Shown: positions 32,831 through 43,844, numbered from the stretch's first letter. The stretch is 64,000 nucleotides of DNA from Brachypterus glaber (GCA_958510825.1 OY294044.1:43916100-43980099), one strand, 5' to 3'. Program-made: numbers and translations. Notes: generated from the sequence alone by a model not told the origin.

Positions 32831-33195
32831 AAACACATTTTTTGCTTTAATTTAAATTTTTACTTAATAAGGTCTATGGCTCGTCAATATTATTGGAAAT
32901 ATATTTTTTTTATCTTTACAATCACACCAAAAAGTTAATATTAAATTTTTATAATCTCTTTAAAATAAAAGAAATTTGTAATACTATCGCACGCTTATGT
33001 GTCTTATGCGGCTTATTTTGCGGCATCATCAAAGGCGTGCGTACAACGCATATATTATTTTAAAAACTTATTTTAAAGAGATTATGAAAATAAATATTAA
33101 CTTTTTGGTAAACAGGAAAAAAATATCTTTCTAATAATTTTGACTAGCCATAGACGTTATTAAGCAAAAATCTGAGTAAAGTAAAAAATGTGTTT
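32831..33195. mobile_element. 365-bp palindromic MITE nested in the larger element
   Basis: The left arm (32831-~32975, AAACACATTTTTTGC..., TTACTTAATAAGGTCTATGG, AATCTCTTTAAAATAA) is inverted as TTATTTTAAAGAGATT..., CTAGCCATAGACGTTATTAA and AAAAAATGTGTTT on the right. The ~90-bp centre is GC-richer (GCACGCTTATGTGTCTTATG). No coding capacity. Confidence 0.75.
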
Positions 33196-33507
33196 TTCCA
33201 AATTTATTTTTCTTGTAAAATCATGCTATATTTTAAAGGGTTTCTGAGTTACTAAATAAAAACCGAATTTTTTAGCCACTTTCAAAGGGCGTAGCTCCCT
33301 TACGACGCATTTTTAGACATATATCTATAGGAACTTTTTGTCATATATTCTGATGTAGAATCACCCTTTTCGGACCCTATTTCAAATACACCGTGTATAT
33401 GAACACTTGAATTTGCCTAGTTTTGAGATACAGCTATTTAAACTTAGCTATTGATATTATCTAATTAAAATTTAATTAAAATATACTCTTAATTTAGTTT
33501 CAAAACA

Positions 33508-33513
33508 TTTTAT
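33508..33513 (-). promoter_or_regulatory. Polyadenylation signal of the subunit F gene
   Basis: AATAAA on the minus strand, about 26 bases after the stop codon. Confidence 0.6.
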
Positions 33514-33538
33514 TCATTTCTAGTTTCCTAAAAACTCA

Positions 33539-33822
33539 TTAGTCGTCAAAGGTAGTCATTGACTTGGCTTTTTGGAAGACATTATCCTGACTAGGTCTAT
33601 AATGTCTTGTTTTTGACGGAATCTGTAAAATGATCATATCAAGATCCGAATTTGCATCAATCAAATCTTGTATTTTTTCAGCCACGTCGTAACAAATCAG
33701 CAATATGTCGATATCTCTACGTTTTATCAGTTTCTTGAAAGCATTTTCTATATCGGAAACTGGAGCGTGTGGTTCGATGATGGCAAAATTATATTCATTG
33801 TTTCTATATTCTCCAATACCGC
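33539..33822 (-). CDS. V-type ATPase subunit F-like protein, exon 2
   Basis: Second of two exons (34767-34836 joined to 33539-33822; 354 nt, 117 residues plus TAA). Subunit F sits in the V1 sector's central rotor stalk with subunit D and helps couple ATP hydrolysis to proton pumping. This exon supplies GGIGEYRNNEYNF, SDIENAFKKLIKRRDIDILL, a YDVAEKIQDLIDAN helix and LQIPSK. All align by eye with the conserved positions of family members (about 119 residues in human ATP6V1F). The acceptor is a pyrimidine run ending ATAAG|GC. It departs from typical members after IPSK (RHYRPSQDN instead of the usual EHPYD type) and in the INQ-like loop (ICYD). It is likely a fast-evolving paralogue; a pseudogene is possible, but no stop or frameshift is present. 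Confidence 0.87.
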
Positions 33823-34766
33823 CTTATAAAAAAAAGAATAACATTATATATTGTATAAAATTATGCAAAGATGAAGTAAACCCTCGCGAGTGTAAACTAG
33901 ACATTTCTAGTAATGCTTTTGAAAACACGGGTAACTGAAAGTTTTAAGTCTTCCCTAGGGCCCTGATGTCGTAAAAAATACCATAACAAAATTCTGTGGC
34001 AAATCTCAGCTCAACAAAATTAAATTAGGGTCCGCCCAGAATATTTAAAAATTGGAAAAAAAAAGTAAAATTATTAAGGTAAGATTTTTTTTTAACAAAT
34101 ATATTTAGCAGGTGTATTATATCGTGCAAAATACAAAAATATAAATCTGTGCCAAATTTCAACTCAAACCTCGGCTCAGACAAACGAAATGTAACATGCA
34201 CCTACTTCGTTTGAACATTAAAAAAAAAATAATAATAAAACTAATTAACTGAACATTATAATTTCTTTTTACTACAATAAAAAATTCTGTGCCAAACTTT
34301 AGTTAAAAAAAAAAATTGTTTCGTTGATATTTGGCATAGATTTGTATTTAGGCATTTTACCTGAGATGGTATATCAAATAATATTATATTTGATTAAAAA
34401 AAATGGTTCCTTATAAAAAAATATATATATTTTTTTTATTTAATTTCAATTGAATTATATTTTTTTGAGCTGAAATTTAGCATTGAAATTTGCATAGCAA
34501 CACATTACCTATAATTCTTGCTGTTAATTTACATATTTTTTTTACAGTAAACTCTGTAAAATTTACTAGATTTTAATTGTAATTTTACATATAATTTGCA
34601 TATAAAATTTTATAATTGCATGTAAACTTGTAAAATAAGATGTAAAATCTAGTAAATGTTACTGGTATTTGCATTAAATCACATTTAGGTGCAGAATCAT
34701 GTAACATATAACATATAACTTATATAACATATTTATTTTTTACAGTGCAGCTAAAATTAACTTTAC
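33823..34766 (-). other. Intron of the subunit F-like gene (944 bp)
   Basis: GT (34766-34765) to AG (33824-33823). The sequence is AT-rich and includes an imperfect palindrome at 34555-34673 built around TTTACTAGATTTTA / TAAAATCTAGTAAA. Its GTAAAG donor and pyrimidine-rich acceptor are normal. Confidence 0.8.
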
Positions 34767-34836
34767 CCATTAAAAACCCTACACAGGTATCTTCATCCGC
34801 CATGAGTCCAATAAGTCTGTTTTCTCTTACGTTCAT
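34767..34836 (-). CDS. V-type ATPase subunit F-like protein, exon 1 (start)
   Basis: ATG at 34836-34834, then 22 more codons and one base, spliced at ATG G|GTAAAG. It encodes NVRENRLIGLMADEDTCVGF, which matches the conserved opening (K)LIAVIGDEDTxxGFLLGG of the family, with Ala replacing the usual Gly in the GDEDT motif. Joined to exon 2 it yields GFLMGGIGE with correct phase. This ATG is chosen because it is the first in frame and gives a length close to the family norm; the N-terminus is slightly shorter than usual. No close neighbour gene is visible. Confidence 0.85.
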
Positions 34837-34945
34837 TTTTAAAGATGAATATTAATTTTTTTATGAAATTGGAAATAAATATCAATGTTTGAAGTATTCT
34901 ATGATATGACAGCTTTAAAAATTTAATTTAAAATCTGACACAGTT

Positions 34946-36073
34946 CACGGTGTGCTTCAAGGGCGTAGAGGTTTCATGAAAATTTCAACCAAAACGGGTT
35001 GAACTACCTTTTTTGTAAGGTTTTTAACATTCGAAAACTTTTTCTTTTGAAATGCTAGCTGATCATTTTGCCCAGAAAACGGCAATTTATGATTTCTTTT
35101 ATTACAATGCTCTACAGAAAAATATATTTTAAATATATTTGCCGGAGATCTTTTAGTTGCTTTTGGCTGTAATTGATGTGCTGATTTCGAAACGTTTTTC
35201 CGTTTTTCTCTATCAGCTCGTTTTTTTGAGATATAGCGCACAGTGTTTTTTTTGCTATAGTTGTAAAAAAAATAGGTACCTACTAGTTAATTTTTTTTGC
35301 GGTGGATTGGTTCTCTAATAATGGTGCTTCAAGCATACTAAAGATATGGCTCGGATTTTTATAAGTAAAACTAAAACAGATGTAGATTGAATCCAGTAAC
35401 AGAAATTTTACGGGGAGTTAATTTATTGTGTTGATTTTCTAATAAATAAAATACTTCAATATTTTTGTTATTTTTTTTTTTTTGATAACCCCCGTCACTG
35501 AATTAAATCAAAAACCTTTTTTTATTTTTATAAACCGCACATATGTGTTAGTATTACATATAAAAATTAGAGTAGTATCTTTAGTATTTATATTAGATTT
35601 TTATCAAAATATATCGCAAAAATTCGAAAAAATCTCATTTTTTTCATTTAGAAATCTATAAAACAAACAAATAAACATATTTTAAATCCGATTTTTTGGT
35701 TTGAAGCCCCATTATTAGAGAACTAACCCACCATAAAAAAGAATTAATTACTACTTAATTATTTTTTTTTACTACAACTATATACAAAAAAACACTGTGC
35801 GCTACATCTCAAAAAAAAAACGAGTTGATAGAGAAAAACGGAAAAAGGTTCCGAAATAGAGCCAGAAGCAATTAAAAGGTCTCCGGCAAATAAAAAAGAG
35901 ATATTTTTCTGTAGAGCAGTGTTATAAGATAAATTGTAAATTGCGGCTTTTTCGGCAAAATGATCAGCTCGAACGAAAAAGTTTTCGAATGTCGAAAACA
36001 TCACAAAAAAGGTAATTCAACCCGTTTTGGTTGACATTTTCATGAAACCTATCCGCCCTTGAAGCACACCGTG
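34946..36073. mobile_element. 1128-bp foldback element with AGTT target duplication
   Basis: CACGGTGTGCTTCAAGGGCG at 34946 is inverted as CGCCCTTGAAGCACACCGTG-type sequence ending at 36073. Arms of ~400 bp pair throughout (AAAACGGGTTGAA / TTCAACCCGTTTT; CCGGAGATCTTTTAGTTGCT and complement; AACACTGTGCGCTA). Both sides are flanked directly by AGTT (34942-34945; 36074-36077), a 4-bp duplication. The spacer is ~350 bp. Reverse frames at 34957-35241 and 35759-36004 fall one in each arm and are not conserved as proteins. Confidence 0.88.
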
Positions 36074-36077
36074 AGTT

Positions 36078-37134
36078 AAATTGAAGTTAGAAAAGTTGGA
36101 AACATCTCAGCTGTTTTAAGAAATAATTGAATTAGAACAGATAAGCAAGACTTCACTTCACTCAAGATAGGTCGTGTCCTTTTCTAACGATATTTATTAA
36201 AGTAGAGACAAATAAAACCTAAGCTGGACCTAAAATTACATTTTTTAAACCATATGGTTTCAAAGAATAAAACAATAAAAAATATAGAATCTATAATTTA
36301 TTTGAGGCGTAGACGTAGACGTTAGAAGTTAACTTTTATTCAGTTTTTCGTTCTTTTTTAATTATTTTAACGATTTATCAAGAATTTTATTGAAAATTCT
36401 TTATTTAGGCAAAATTTTTAAACTTTGGTAAGGTATTGACTAATAATATTTTTTAGGTAAAGAAGATATAGCAGATAAGTATTATTTTAAACGCAATACC
36501 TTACCAGCGCATCTAGAAATAGTTGCGCCTGATAAGAACATTTTAATTTTATTTTCTGTTTTAGATTTTTTATCGATATAAATAGTCATTGAGGCGAAAT
36601 GGCTCAAATTAATAATACTGTAAATAAAAAATATAACAAAATTTTTAAAAAAAGATCCACTTACCAGTCATAATTTTGAAAATCCTTTTGCCAGTCTTTT
36701 CACAATAAACTCTTCATCTCAAAATTAAAAAAATCCCTAAATCACAAATTATTTATCACCACTTTTAGACAGTTCGTTTTTTATTTATTTTACACTGTTA
36801 GGTTTATAGAGGGTTATTATGGTTTATGTAGGTTATGGTGCTTTATTTTCTTTTTATAATGCTTTAGGGAAACTCAATTACCCGTCCATTAGGGTAAATC
36901 GTCAACATGGCCTATTAATTATTTACTAGCACCTATACAACGGGTTAAAACATCGACGTATGAATACTAGTGATTGCAAGTACCTACAGGGCGATCTAAA
37001 ACTTAAATACCAATTTAAAAAAATTACCAAATTAAATAAAAAATCATTATATGATTGAATAATAATAATAGCCACGGGTTAACCGACTTCTTAAAACACT
37101 CAAAAACAATTCAAATGTATACTTAATAGTATAT
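36078..37134. other. Unassigned AT-rich sequence
   Basis: No gene recognised. Two inverse phrases (GGTAAGGTATTGACTAATAA at ~36429 and CGCAATACCTTACCAGCGC at ~36494) could be ends of a small element. Confidence 0.35.
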
Positions 37135-37251
37135 TAAAGTACTAGTTTCATAACATACGTTTTTAGCGCAAGAGTTTAGAAAACGAGCCGCTTGCGGTGA
37201 GTTTTCTAAAGTACTAGTGCGCTAAAAACATATTATGAAACGAGTGCTTTA
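37135..37251. mobile_element. 117-bp hairpin MITE
   Basis: TAAAGTACTAGTTTCATAAC...TTTTTAGCGCA pairs with TGCGCTAAAAACATATTATGAAACGAGTGCTTTA. Both arms also carry a GTTTAGAAAAC / GTTTTCTAAAG inner stem. Confidence 0.75.
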
Positions 37252-37640
37252 TACAATTTTTTCTATTTTGCTCTAAAATTTAAAAAAATTTACATTTAAA
37301 TTGATGACTGATTTAGGGATTTTTGTTTTGGATTGGCATTACAGTTTACACCATGTTTAAAATTCTAAGAACAAATGATATTTTGATATATTTTATAGTC
37401 ATCTCTTCTCTTTTTTTACTGCAATTAACCAAGCCACAATTTTAATATGGTAAAAATAACCTAAGCACAAAATTTTGTAGAAAATTCAACTTTAAAGCGA
37501 CATTGAAATTTGCACGGAAAACGTCAAGCGATAGGCCAGGTCTGTTGCCAACCCAAAAGAACAAAAAGTACAGACCTCTTATGGGCCTATAAGAACACGC
37601 AAAGTGCGTGTGATTATGAGCTTATAAGAGTAGCAAAATA
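37240..37640 (+). repeat. Interspersed repeat R, copy 2
   Basis: Same-orientation relative of 16420-16791. It begins at TATGAAACGAGTGCTTTATA, overlapping the right end of the adjacent hairpin MITE, and ends GTGATTATGAGCTTATAAGA. The overlap with the MITE end is also seen as TATGAAACCAGTACTTTAC in copy 1, so the two may be parts of one longer family. Confidence 0.8.
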
Positions 37641-38161
37641 GAAAAAAATAATTTGAATATTTTGATCTCAAATATCAGATAAAGTTATAATTTTTATCGA
37701 ATTTTACTTTTAAAAAGGTAATGCAAAACTGTATTAAATATTTCACAAAGAGGTAAAAATGAGGGATATGCTTGTCTTTCCGTGTTACTCTGTTTTTAAA
37801 TTAATTATAGGGTCAAAAATGAATGTTTGGATCTAAATTTACAAAAATTATGTCCTAGGGTTAAAATCCGTTTTTCTTGCCTAGTTTACGGACAAAAAGT
37901 GCTTCTTTTTCCTTCTAGCCCGTCTAGGAAAAAAGGATTTAAAAAATTATAAATAGATGGCGCAAAATGTTTTTAGTTAAATTTTTAGTAAAAAAAAACA
38001 AATTTTTCAGCATTTTGGGTAATTTTATTTAACTTAATTAAACAATAATTTATTTAATGGGATATTTTATTAATACTGTACCTATTTATAGCATTTTTAG
38101 TACCTTATATTTAATAACAGCATGTCATTAATTTCTTGACATATATGCCAAGTAAAAAACA
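37641..38161. other. Unassigned AT-rich sequence
   Basis: Nothing recognised. Confidence 0.35.
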
Positions 38162-38284
38162 ATATGTAATCCACGCCGGAAAAGTGGTTTCTGTGTCTCG
38201 AGAAGTGGCCAGGCTCGACAGGTCTCGTCTGTCCATACCTTTTCTCGAAAATAACCACTTTCCCGTCTGGGATTACAATATACT
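38162..38284. mobile_element. ~120-bp inverted-repeat element
   Basis: ATATGTAATCCACGCCGGAA with AAGTGGTTTCTG on the left; AACCACTTTCCCGTCTGGGA and TTACAATAT on the right. GC-rich relative to its surroundings. Confidence 0.7.
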
Positions 38285-38430
38285 ATTTACTAATTGTGAT
38301 ATTTGATTTCTTTTAACTAATGTAGTGTAGTCTCTATATTGTACTGTATGTCAATAACAAAGTCCAGACCGTATGACCCGCGATGGACATGCGTGCCCCT
38401 AAAATCAAACCTTAAAAATAACATACAAAA

Positions 38431-38436
38431 AATTAA

Positions 38437-38483
<47 letters not shown>
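38431..38483. repeat. (TA)n microsatellite
   Basis: About 26 uninterrupted AT dinucleotides. Confidence 0.95.
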
Positions 38484-38486
<3 letters not shown>

Positions 38487-39319
38487 CAGAGTGTTTTTTA
38501 TGAATCCATTTTAAAGTTTATGCAATAAAAAAATTGTTGGCCCATGGGTCAATAAGAAAATTAAACATTTCCAAATCGAGAGGTTCTATTTGGCGGAGGC
38601 GCAGCCTAGGCCAAATTAGCATCTCGATATTCGATATTACGAAAATAAATACATTTAAACAAATGTTTGGCTCTCTTGCTGTCAATGACAATCATAGTGC
38701 GCCATCTATGAGGCAAAAGCTGAATTCAAAACAGCTCTTTTCTGCCCTTGGTTAAAAAAAGGTAACTTTGCTAACTTGTTAAAAAGTAAATAAGAATGAT
38801 ATATTTGCAACTTTTTTTAATGCTCAAAAAGGACATTTTACTTTGCGATTGTGAATAAAAAAGTTTAACATACCTGTCTAAATATTCACATAATTTTCAA
38901 CATAACTAAATCACTCTGTATATAAAATTATGATTGCATGCATGTAGGTAATTAACACATAAATCAAAACATTTTGACTGTTTAAATGGTTCGAGCTATC
39001 AGGCTATCGGCGATATATTTGGCAGCTGGTTAGGTTAGTTGAAATTAAACTAAAATTTTACCAATAGAAAATCAAGTTTTATTTAGGGTTTCACGAGAAT
39101 CTAGAAATCTAGAGTTCGAGTCTTATCATGATTTCAAGAAAAATCAAAACAAGAGTGTAATTTTAAAAATGATTACAAGACGAGAGACACGCCATGACGC
39201 GTCGTCGAGAGTTAAGAGTATTGATAAAGACTCAAAACTTGTCGACTCTTCTCTTTAAACGAAGCGTTTTTTGCTGCGACCTCCCCCTTTCGTAATAGCT
39301 TTATTACCGTGTCAGACTA
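38484..39319. other. Unassigned sequence
   Basis: No gene recognised. A 73-codon frame (38534-38755) lies in slightly GC-richer sequence, including GCGCCATCTATGAGG, but has no identifiable motif or splice context. Confidence 0.35.
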
Positions 39320-39412
39320 TATTACTGTAACAACTAGTGAATTTTAACTAAACTTTTGTGGGTTCCACATAAACAAAAACGTTTAGTATTTACTACGGTA
39401 ACGAGCTCTTAG
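39320..39412 (+). repeat. Partial relative of the palindromic MITE at 57.05-57.25 kb
   Basis: TACTGTAACAACTAGT, GGGTTCCA and AAAAACGTTTAGTATTTACT occur in the same order and spacing as in the right arm of the 57-kb palindrome. Only one arm is visible here. Confidence 0.65.
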
Positions 39413-39526
39413 TGAAGATGTCGATATCAAGCATTACTAGCCTTTGTATCCATGTACTTTAAACAAAACAATAAACGAACCAAGTTATGAACGAAACTAA
39501 AAATACACTTTCCCATTTTTCACCTC
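39413..39526. other. Short spacer
   Basis: Nothing recognised. Confidence 0.35.
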
Positions 39527-40150
39527 CGAGCGTAAAATAGATTTTTTATTATCAGATTCACGAAAACTACCCCCCGCCTCTTAGGGGGTGTAGTTAGATT
39601 TTTTTTATTATCAGATTCCCGTTCAGCAACCTTGAAAACCACAATATACCAATTTTCACAAAAACTACCCCCACCCGGGTGAAATTAGAAAAATGTTATT
39701 ATAATTAACATTCAGTTTTCGCGACCTCAAAAACCCCAATATAGAAATTTTCAAGAAATCTACATCCTGCCCCTCAGGGGGATTAAGAATTTTTATTGTC
39801 AGATTCACTTTCAGCAACCTGAAAAACTTCAATATACCAATTTTCACAAAAACTACCCCCGCCCCTTTGGGGGTGGAATGCGAACTTTTTTATAATCAAA
39901 TTCACTTTCAGCAACCTCAAAAACCCCAATATACCAGTTACCCCCCACCCCTCAGGGGGTGAAATTAGAAACAAATTATTATTAGATTCTTATTCGTCGA
40001 CCCCAAAAACCCCCATATATCAATATTGAAAATATTTAAAAATATTTACCCCTCACCCCTGCGTGGGTGGAGTTAGAAAATTTTTATTATCACATTCAAT
40101 TTCAGCAACCTTGGAAACCCTTATATAGCGATTTTCAAAGTTTTGTAAAA
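39527..40150. repeat. ~98-bp tandem array B (same unit as array A)
   Basis: Units are marked by TCA(C/G)TTTCAGCAACC-type words at about 39610, 39710, 39799, 39897, 39984 and 40091. Each is followed by AATATACCAATTTTCACAAA and a CCCCTCAGGGGG-type hairpin. Unit order and sequence match array A at 9.76-10.33 kb. Frames at 39665-39974 and 40067 come from the repeat. Confidence 0.85.
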
Positions 40151-41282
40151 AAATGTATTTTTCCCCATTTACCCCCCTTGATTCATCCCAATGTTCACCA
40201 AAACCAATCCCGAGCGAGAACTTTTGGTAAAATACCTGTATGTCAAATTTAAAGTCTCTAGCTTAAAGCGTTTTTAAGTTATCGTGCTTACAAGATTTCC
40301 CGGACAGAACGATAGACCTATCGACCGATCGATCGACAATTTTTTTTGCTTGAAATTGATTTATATAGACATAAAACGCAAAAATAAGCAAAAAAAAAAT
40401 TAAAAATTTTTGCACGAATACAAGGCTTTCCGATATTTTAAAAAAATTTAAAATGGGAAACCAACATGAAGACTCGACTATAGAGACGACAAGTTTTTCG
40501 ACTCTGGTGAGACCCCAAAGTTTTATTTGTTCATTGCGTTCAAATAGTTTTATTGTTCTTTATGACTAGTAAAATAAAACTTTCGATGGAGCAATTAAGA
40601 TAGGTACTTAAAACTTTTAACTATTACGGATGTCTTGAATAAACAAAGATTTGTTATTGGATAGAACACGCTCAGTAAGTAATCATTATTATACCCTCCT
40701 TATCAAAAACGCAGTAAGCTAAGATATACTCGGCGCATTATCTATCTGAGTAACAAATTGGACCAAGGAAGCTATGATTAGTGGTTTAAAAATTACTTTT
40801 AGTGATATTTTTGTAGCCCATTGTGCTTTTTAACATTTAGGTTAAATTGACTGTCATTTTACGTCTTACAAATAATAACTAAAACTGTTTAAAAAGTAAA
40901 ACTTTGTTCAAAATTATAATAAAAGTAAGTTTTTATTCATAAAGTGCTATTATAAACTTAAATTTAACATTACCTGAATAAAATTACGGACCAGTATTAT
41001 TTTAACCAAAAAATTCTCTGTTATAGTGTTTACTTCAAAAATTTATAGAGCACTGCATTATATTACTTCATTTAAACAAAATGTTTATAGATTGATGCTT
41101 TAGTTTTCTTGTTATGCACTTTTCTTGTTATTTCTTCTTGTTAAAGCAAATTATTTGGATTTTTTTAAATGTCAAAATAATGTCTTGATTGACAATAAAT
41201 TTTAAACAAGATGAAAACCTTACATAAGGAACTAAATATATTCTGCCAACCAAATAACAAGAAACAAATGACCATCAACTCA
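40151..41282. other. Unassigned AT-rich sequence
   Basis: No gene recognised. A GATCGAT-rich spot (GACCGATCGATCGAC) is at ~40323. Confidence 0.35.
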
Positions 41283-41284
41283 GA

Positions 41285-41315
<31 letters not shown>

Positions 41316-41320
41316 AATTT
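41283..41320 (-). repeat. (AAGAT)n: 3' tail of the adjacent minus-strand LINE
   Basis: About six AGATA/AAGAT units, read TTATC on the LINE's coding strand, lie just beyond an AATAAATT sequence at the LINE 3' end. Confidence 0.75.
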
Positions 41321-41392
41321 ATTGTACCAAAAAGTTGCATACAGAGTCGTATAACTTATTAGGCTAGTCAAAATGAAATTTATAATTATAAT

Positions 41393-42150
41393 TTAAAAAT
41401 TTAAAAATTCTTCTACACTATAAAATGCATTTTTAATCAAAAAACTTCTCAATCTATGCTTAAATACATTTAAGCTTGATGAGTTACCGAGAATACTATT
41501 TATTTTATTAAGAAATTTAATGCCTTCATAATTAAATGATTTTTGAGTTGTAGTTAAACGACAGTATGGCATTTGAATATTATTATTGCCTCTTGTATTG
41601 TATGAGTGTATATCTCTTCGTTTTTCTAAAGAATCTGAACTTACTTTATAATTTATTACATTATAAATGTAAAGACATGGTAATGTAAGTATACCTAAGT
41701 CTCTAAACAGTGGTTTACAATGAGCTTGATAGTGAGCATTTACCATGGTTCTGATAATCTTTTTTTGTAGAGTAAAAGCCACACCCGAACAACCTACTGA
41801 CCCCCAGAAAATAAGACCATAACTTAATACAGAATGTACAGTACCATAGTATAATAGCTTTATTACACTAAGTGATACCGTTGTTCGTAGGGATCTTATT
41901 AAAAAAATGTAAGAACTTAGTCTCTCAGTGAGCCGCGCAATGTGTGGCTGCCAGGTAAGCTTTTGGTCAAGTATAACGCCTAAAAAACTAATCTGTTCTA
42001 ATTGTTGCACACTCGAATTGCCAACTTTTATCAAAAAGCTAGAATTATTATTTACATTTTTTGATAATACTCTCATTGAATAAGTTTTATTGCTATTAAC
42101 AATTAGCCCATTAGGTTTGCATCCGCAATAAGGTTTTCGATAGTCTTATT
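41393..42150 (-). pseudogene. 5'-truncated non-LTR retrotransposon, RT thumb and C-terminus
   Basis: A 227-codon open stretch (42076-41393), extended upstream to about 42150 by the NGLIVNSNKT motif. That extension is joined by a frameshift near 42108. It carries SFLGVILDQKLTWQPHI, SVLSYGLIFWG and LQKKIIRTM, the usual C-terminal landmarks. The catalytic FADD region and endonuclease are absent. The 5' cut is typical of incomplete target-primed reverse transcription. The C-terminus resembles the intact element at 11.3-14.2 kb but is a different subfamily with a different tail. Confidence 0.85.
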
Positions 42151-42238
42151 TCGGAGCAGTACATTTGATAGATAATGCGCTGAGTTTAACAATACAGAAG
42201 ATTTTTATATACGGACAGAGATTTTTTTAACAAGTAGA

Positions 42239-43585
42239 AGAAGATTTTTTTATTTTTTTCAAAATTTTAAAATTTCTTGAATATGTGACATTGACGTGCA
42301 ATAACTCAAAAACTATATAACCTAGAGAACTGCGGTTTTCGCCATTAAAAAAAATCATATTTTTGGCCCAACTTTAGTTCGCAGGAAATCTGATATCGTT
42401 ACAAATTACTTACCATCTAACTAAATTGACCCTCCTGAGTTCAAAAATGACAATCATTTTCTGCGGAAATGCACAATTTTTTTCTATGGCGATTTTTTAT
42501 AGTTCTATTGTTTTCGCAAAAAAACGTTATGGAAATCTGACATAATTACAAACGATTTATATTCTTGTTATTTTGGCTCCCCTGAATCCGAAAATACTAA
42601 TCTTTCTTTGCGGAAATGCGCCGTTTTTTTTTCTATGGCGATTATTATATATTTTTTGTTTTGGCAAAAAAAAACGTTATGGAAATCTGTTATCGTTAAA
42701 AACGAAGTATATTTTCGTTATTTTGGCCCCCTGAATCCGAAAATGATAACTTTTCTTTGCGGAAGTGTAACATTTTTTTAGTAGCCATGAGTTTTTTTTT
42801 AAAGGAGATTAATATCACCAGGGTAATCTGTTATTAAAAAAAAAAAATTTTTTTCAAATGGTGTTTTTATGGCGTTGGTTTACGTTAACGTTGGTTTGGT
42901 TTGGTTTTTTTCTGATTTGGTATTTTTTTTATGGGGGACGTTGGTTTACGTTAGCGTTGATTTAAGTTGCTTTTGCGACTGTTTGATGTTTTTTTATTTA
43001 AAATATATAATTAATAATATTTTTTCCAAATAAATATTAAAATAGCGGCAAAGAAAAAAAATTGTGCATTTCCGCGAAGAACGATTACTATTTTCGGATT
43101 CAGGGGGGCCAAAATAATTTAAATATGCTTCATTTCTAACGATAACAGATTTCAATAACGTTTTTTTGTCAAAACAAAAAATATATAAAAAATCGCCATA
43201 GAAAAAAATTGGTGCATTTCCGCAAAGAACGCATTTCGTTTTTTTGGCCATAATACTGGTTCCAGAGAAGAAATAACAAAAAAGTGCTAGTTTCTGTTTT
43301 TTTTTTAATCAAAATTACGCATAATTAGTAGTTGATCCTGAAATTTTCAAAAAAAAATAAAAAATGGAGTTTTTGAGAAAACTGGCCTTAACATTTTTCA
43401 CCGCCATCTTGAAAAAAAAAACAAAAAACTGTCAAAGCTAATTTGATAAAATTTGATAGAAAATATATGATTTCTTTTATGGCGAAAACCGCAGTTCTCT
43501 AGGTTAAATAGTTTTTGAGTTTTTGCAAGTCAATGTCACATTTTCAAGAACTTTAAAAATTTGAAAAAAAATTAAAAAAATCATA
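42239..43585. mobile_element. 1.35-kb foldback element with tandem repeats in each arm
   Basis: The outer ends CTTGAATATGTGACATTGAC and GTCAATGTCACATTTTCAAG pair, followed by AGAGAACTGCGGTTTTCGCC and its exact complement near 43485. The left arm holds three ~148-bp direct units with TTTGCGGAAATGC near 42462, 42609 and 42758, each with TTCTATGGCGATT and AACGTTATGGAAATCTG. The right arm has inverse units near 43070 and 43210. The centre contains a low-complexity GTTGGTTTACGTTAACGTTG block. Tandemly repeated arms recall Drosophila FB elements. Non-coding. Confidence 0.8.
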
Positions 43586-43844
43586 ATTTTGAAACGGGGC
43601 GTTTTTCTCTAACATCGGTGGGCTACACATAAAAAAATAATCAGCCAAATCCGTGACACAATCCCTCAGCCCTGCCTGAATCGGCGGGGATATCATCTAG
43701 TATAGCAGCGCAATTAGGATATAATTACAAAGGAGCAGTGAAAAATTCAGTCCCATTTACTTGACCTCTTTACTTTTAAATGGGTTCAGATCCGCTCTTA
43801 AATTTTGAAAGAGTTGAGATATCGACATGTAAATGTGACAACTT
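43586..43844. other. Spacer between foldback elements
   Basis: Nothing recognised. Confidence 0.35.

Larger units (their letters stand above)
30320..33396. mobile_element. ~3.1-kb TIR element with CCGGGTGT-type ends and long internal arms
   Basis: The left end TATACCGGGTGTTTTTC and the right end TACACCGTGTATA are imperfectly inverted, and the left end matches the terminus of the 21.0-kb foldback. Inside, ~480-630-bp arms (about 30668-31145 and 32165-32793) pair. Landmarks: GTAATCCATTG / CAATGGATTAC, GAAATTTAAATTTCTCAGTT / AACTGAGAAATTTAAATTTC, GAGCCTCAATATCTCAGGGT and its complement, and TGTGTTTTGCCT / AGGCAAAACACA. Between the arms lies a broken transposon gene (31261-31994); a nested palindrome (32831-33195) follows. 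Whether the outer ends belong to the same insertion as the arms is inference. Confidence 0.55.

Noticed and set aside
33705..33938. 77-codon plus-strand frame
   Set aside because: Antisense shadow of exon 2 of the subunit F-like gene.
38534..38755. 73-codon frame in slightly GC-richer sequence
   Set aside because: No recognised motif, no splice sites and no second copy to compare.
39665..39974. Two overlapping reverse frames
   Set aside because: By-products of the ~98-bp tandem array.
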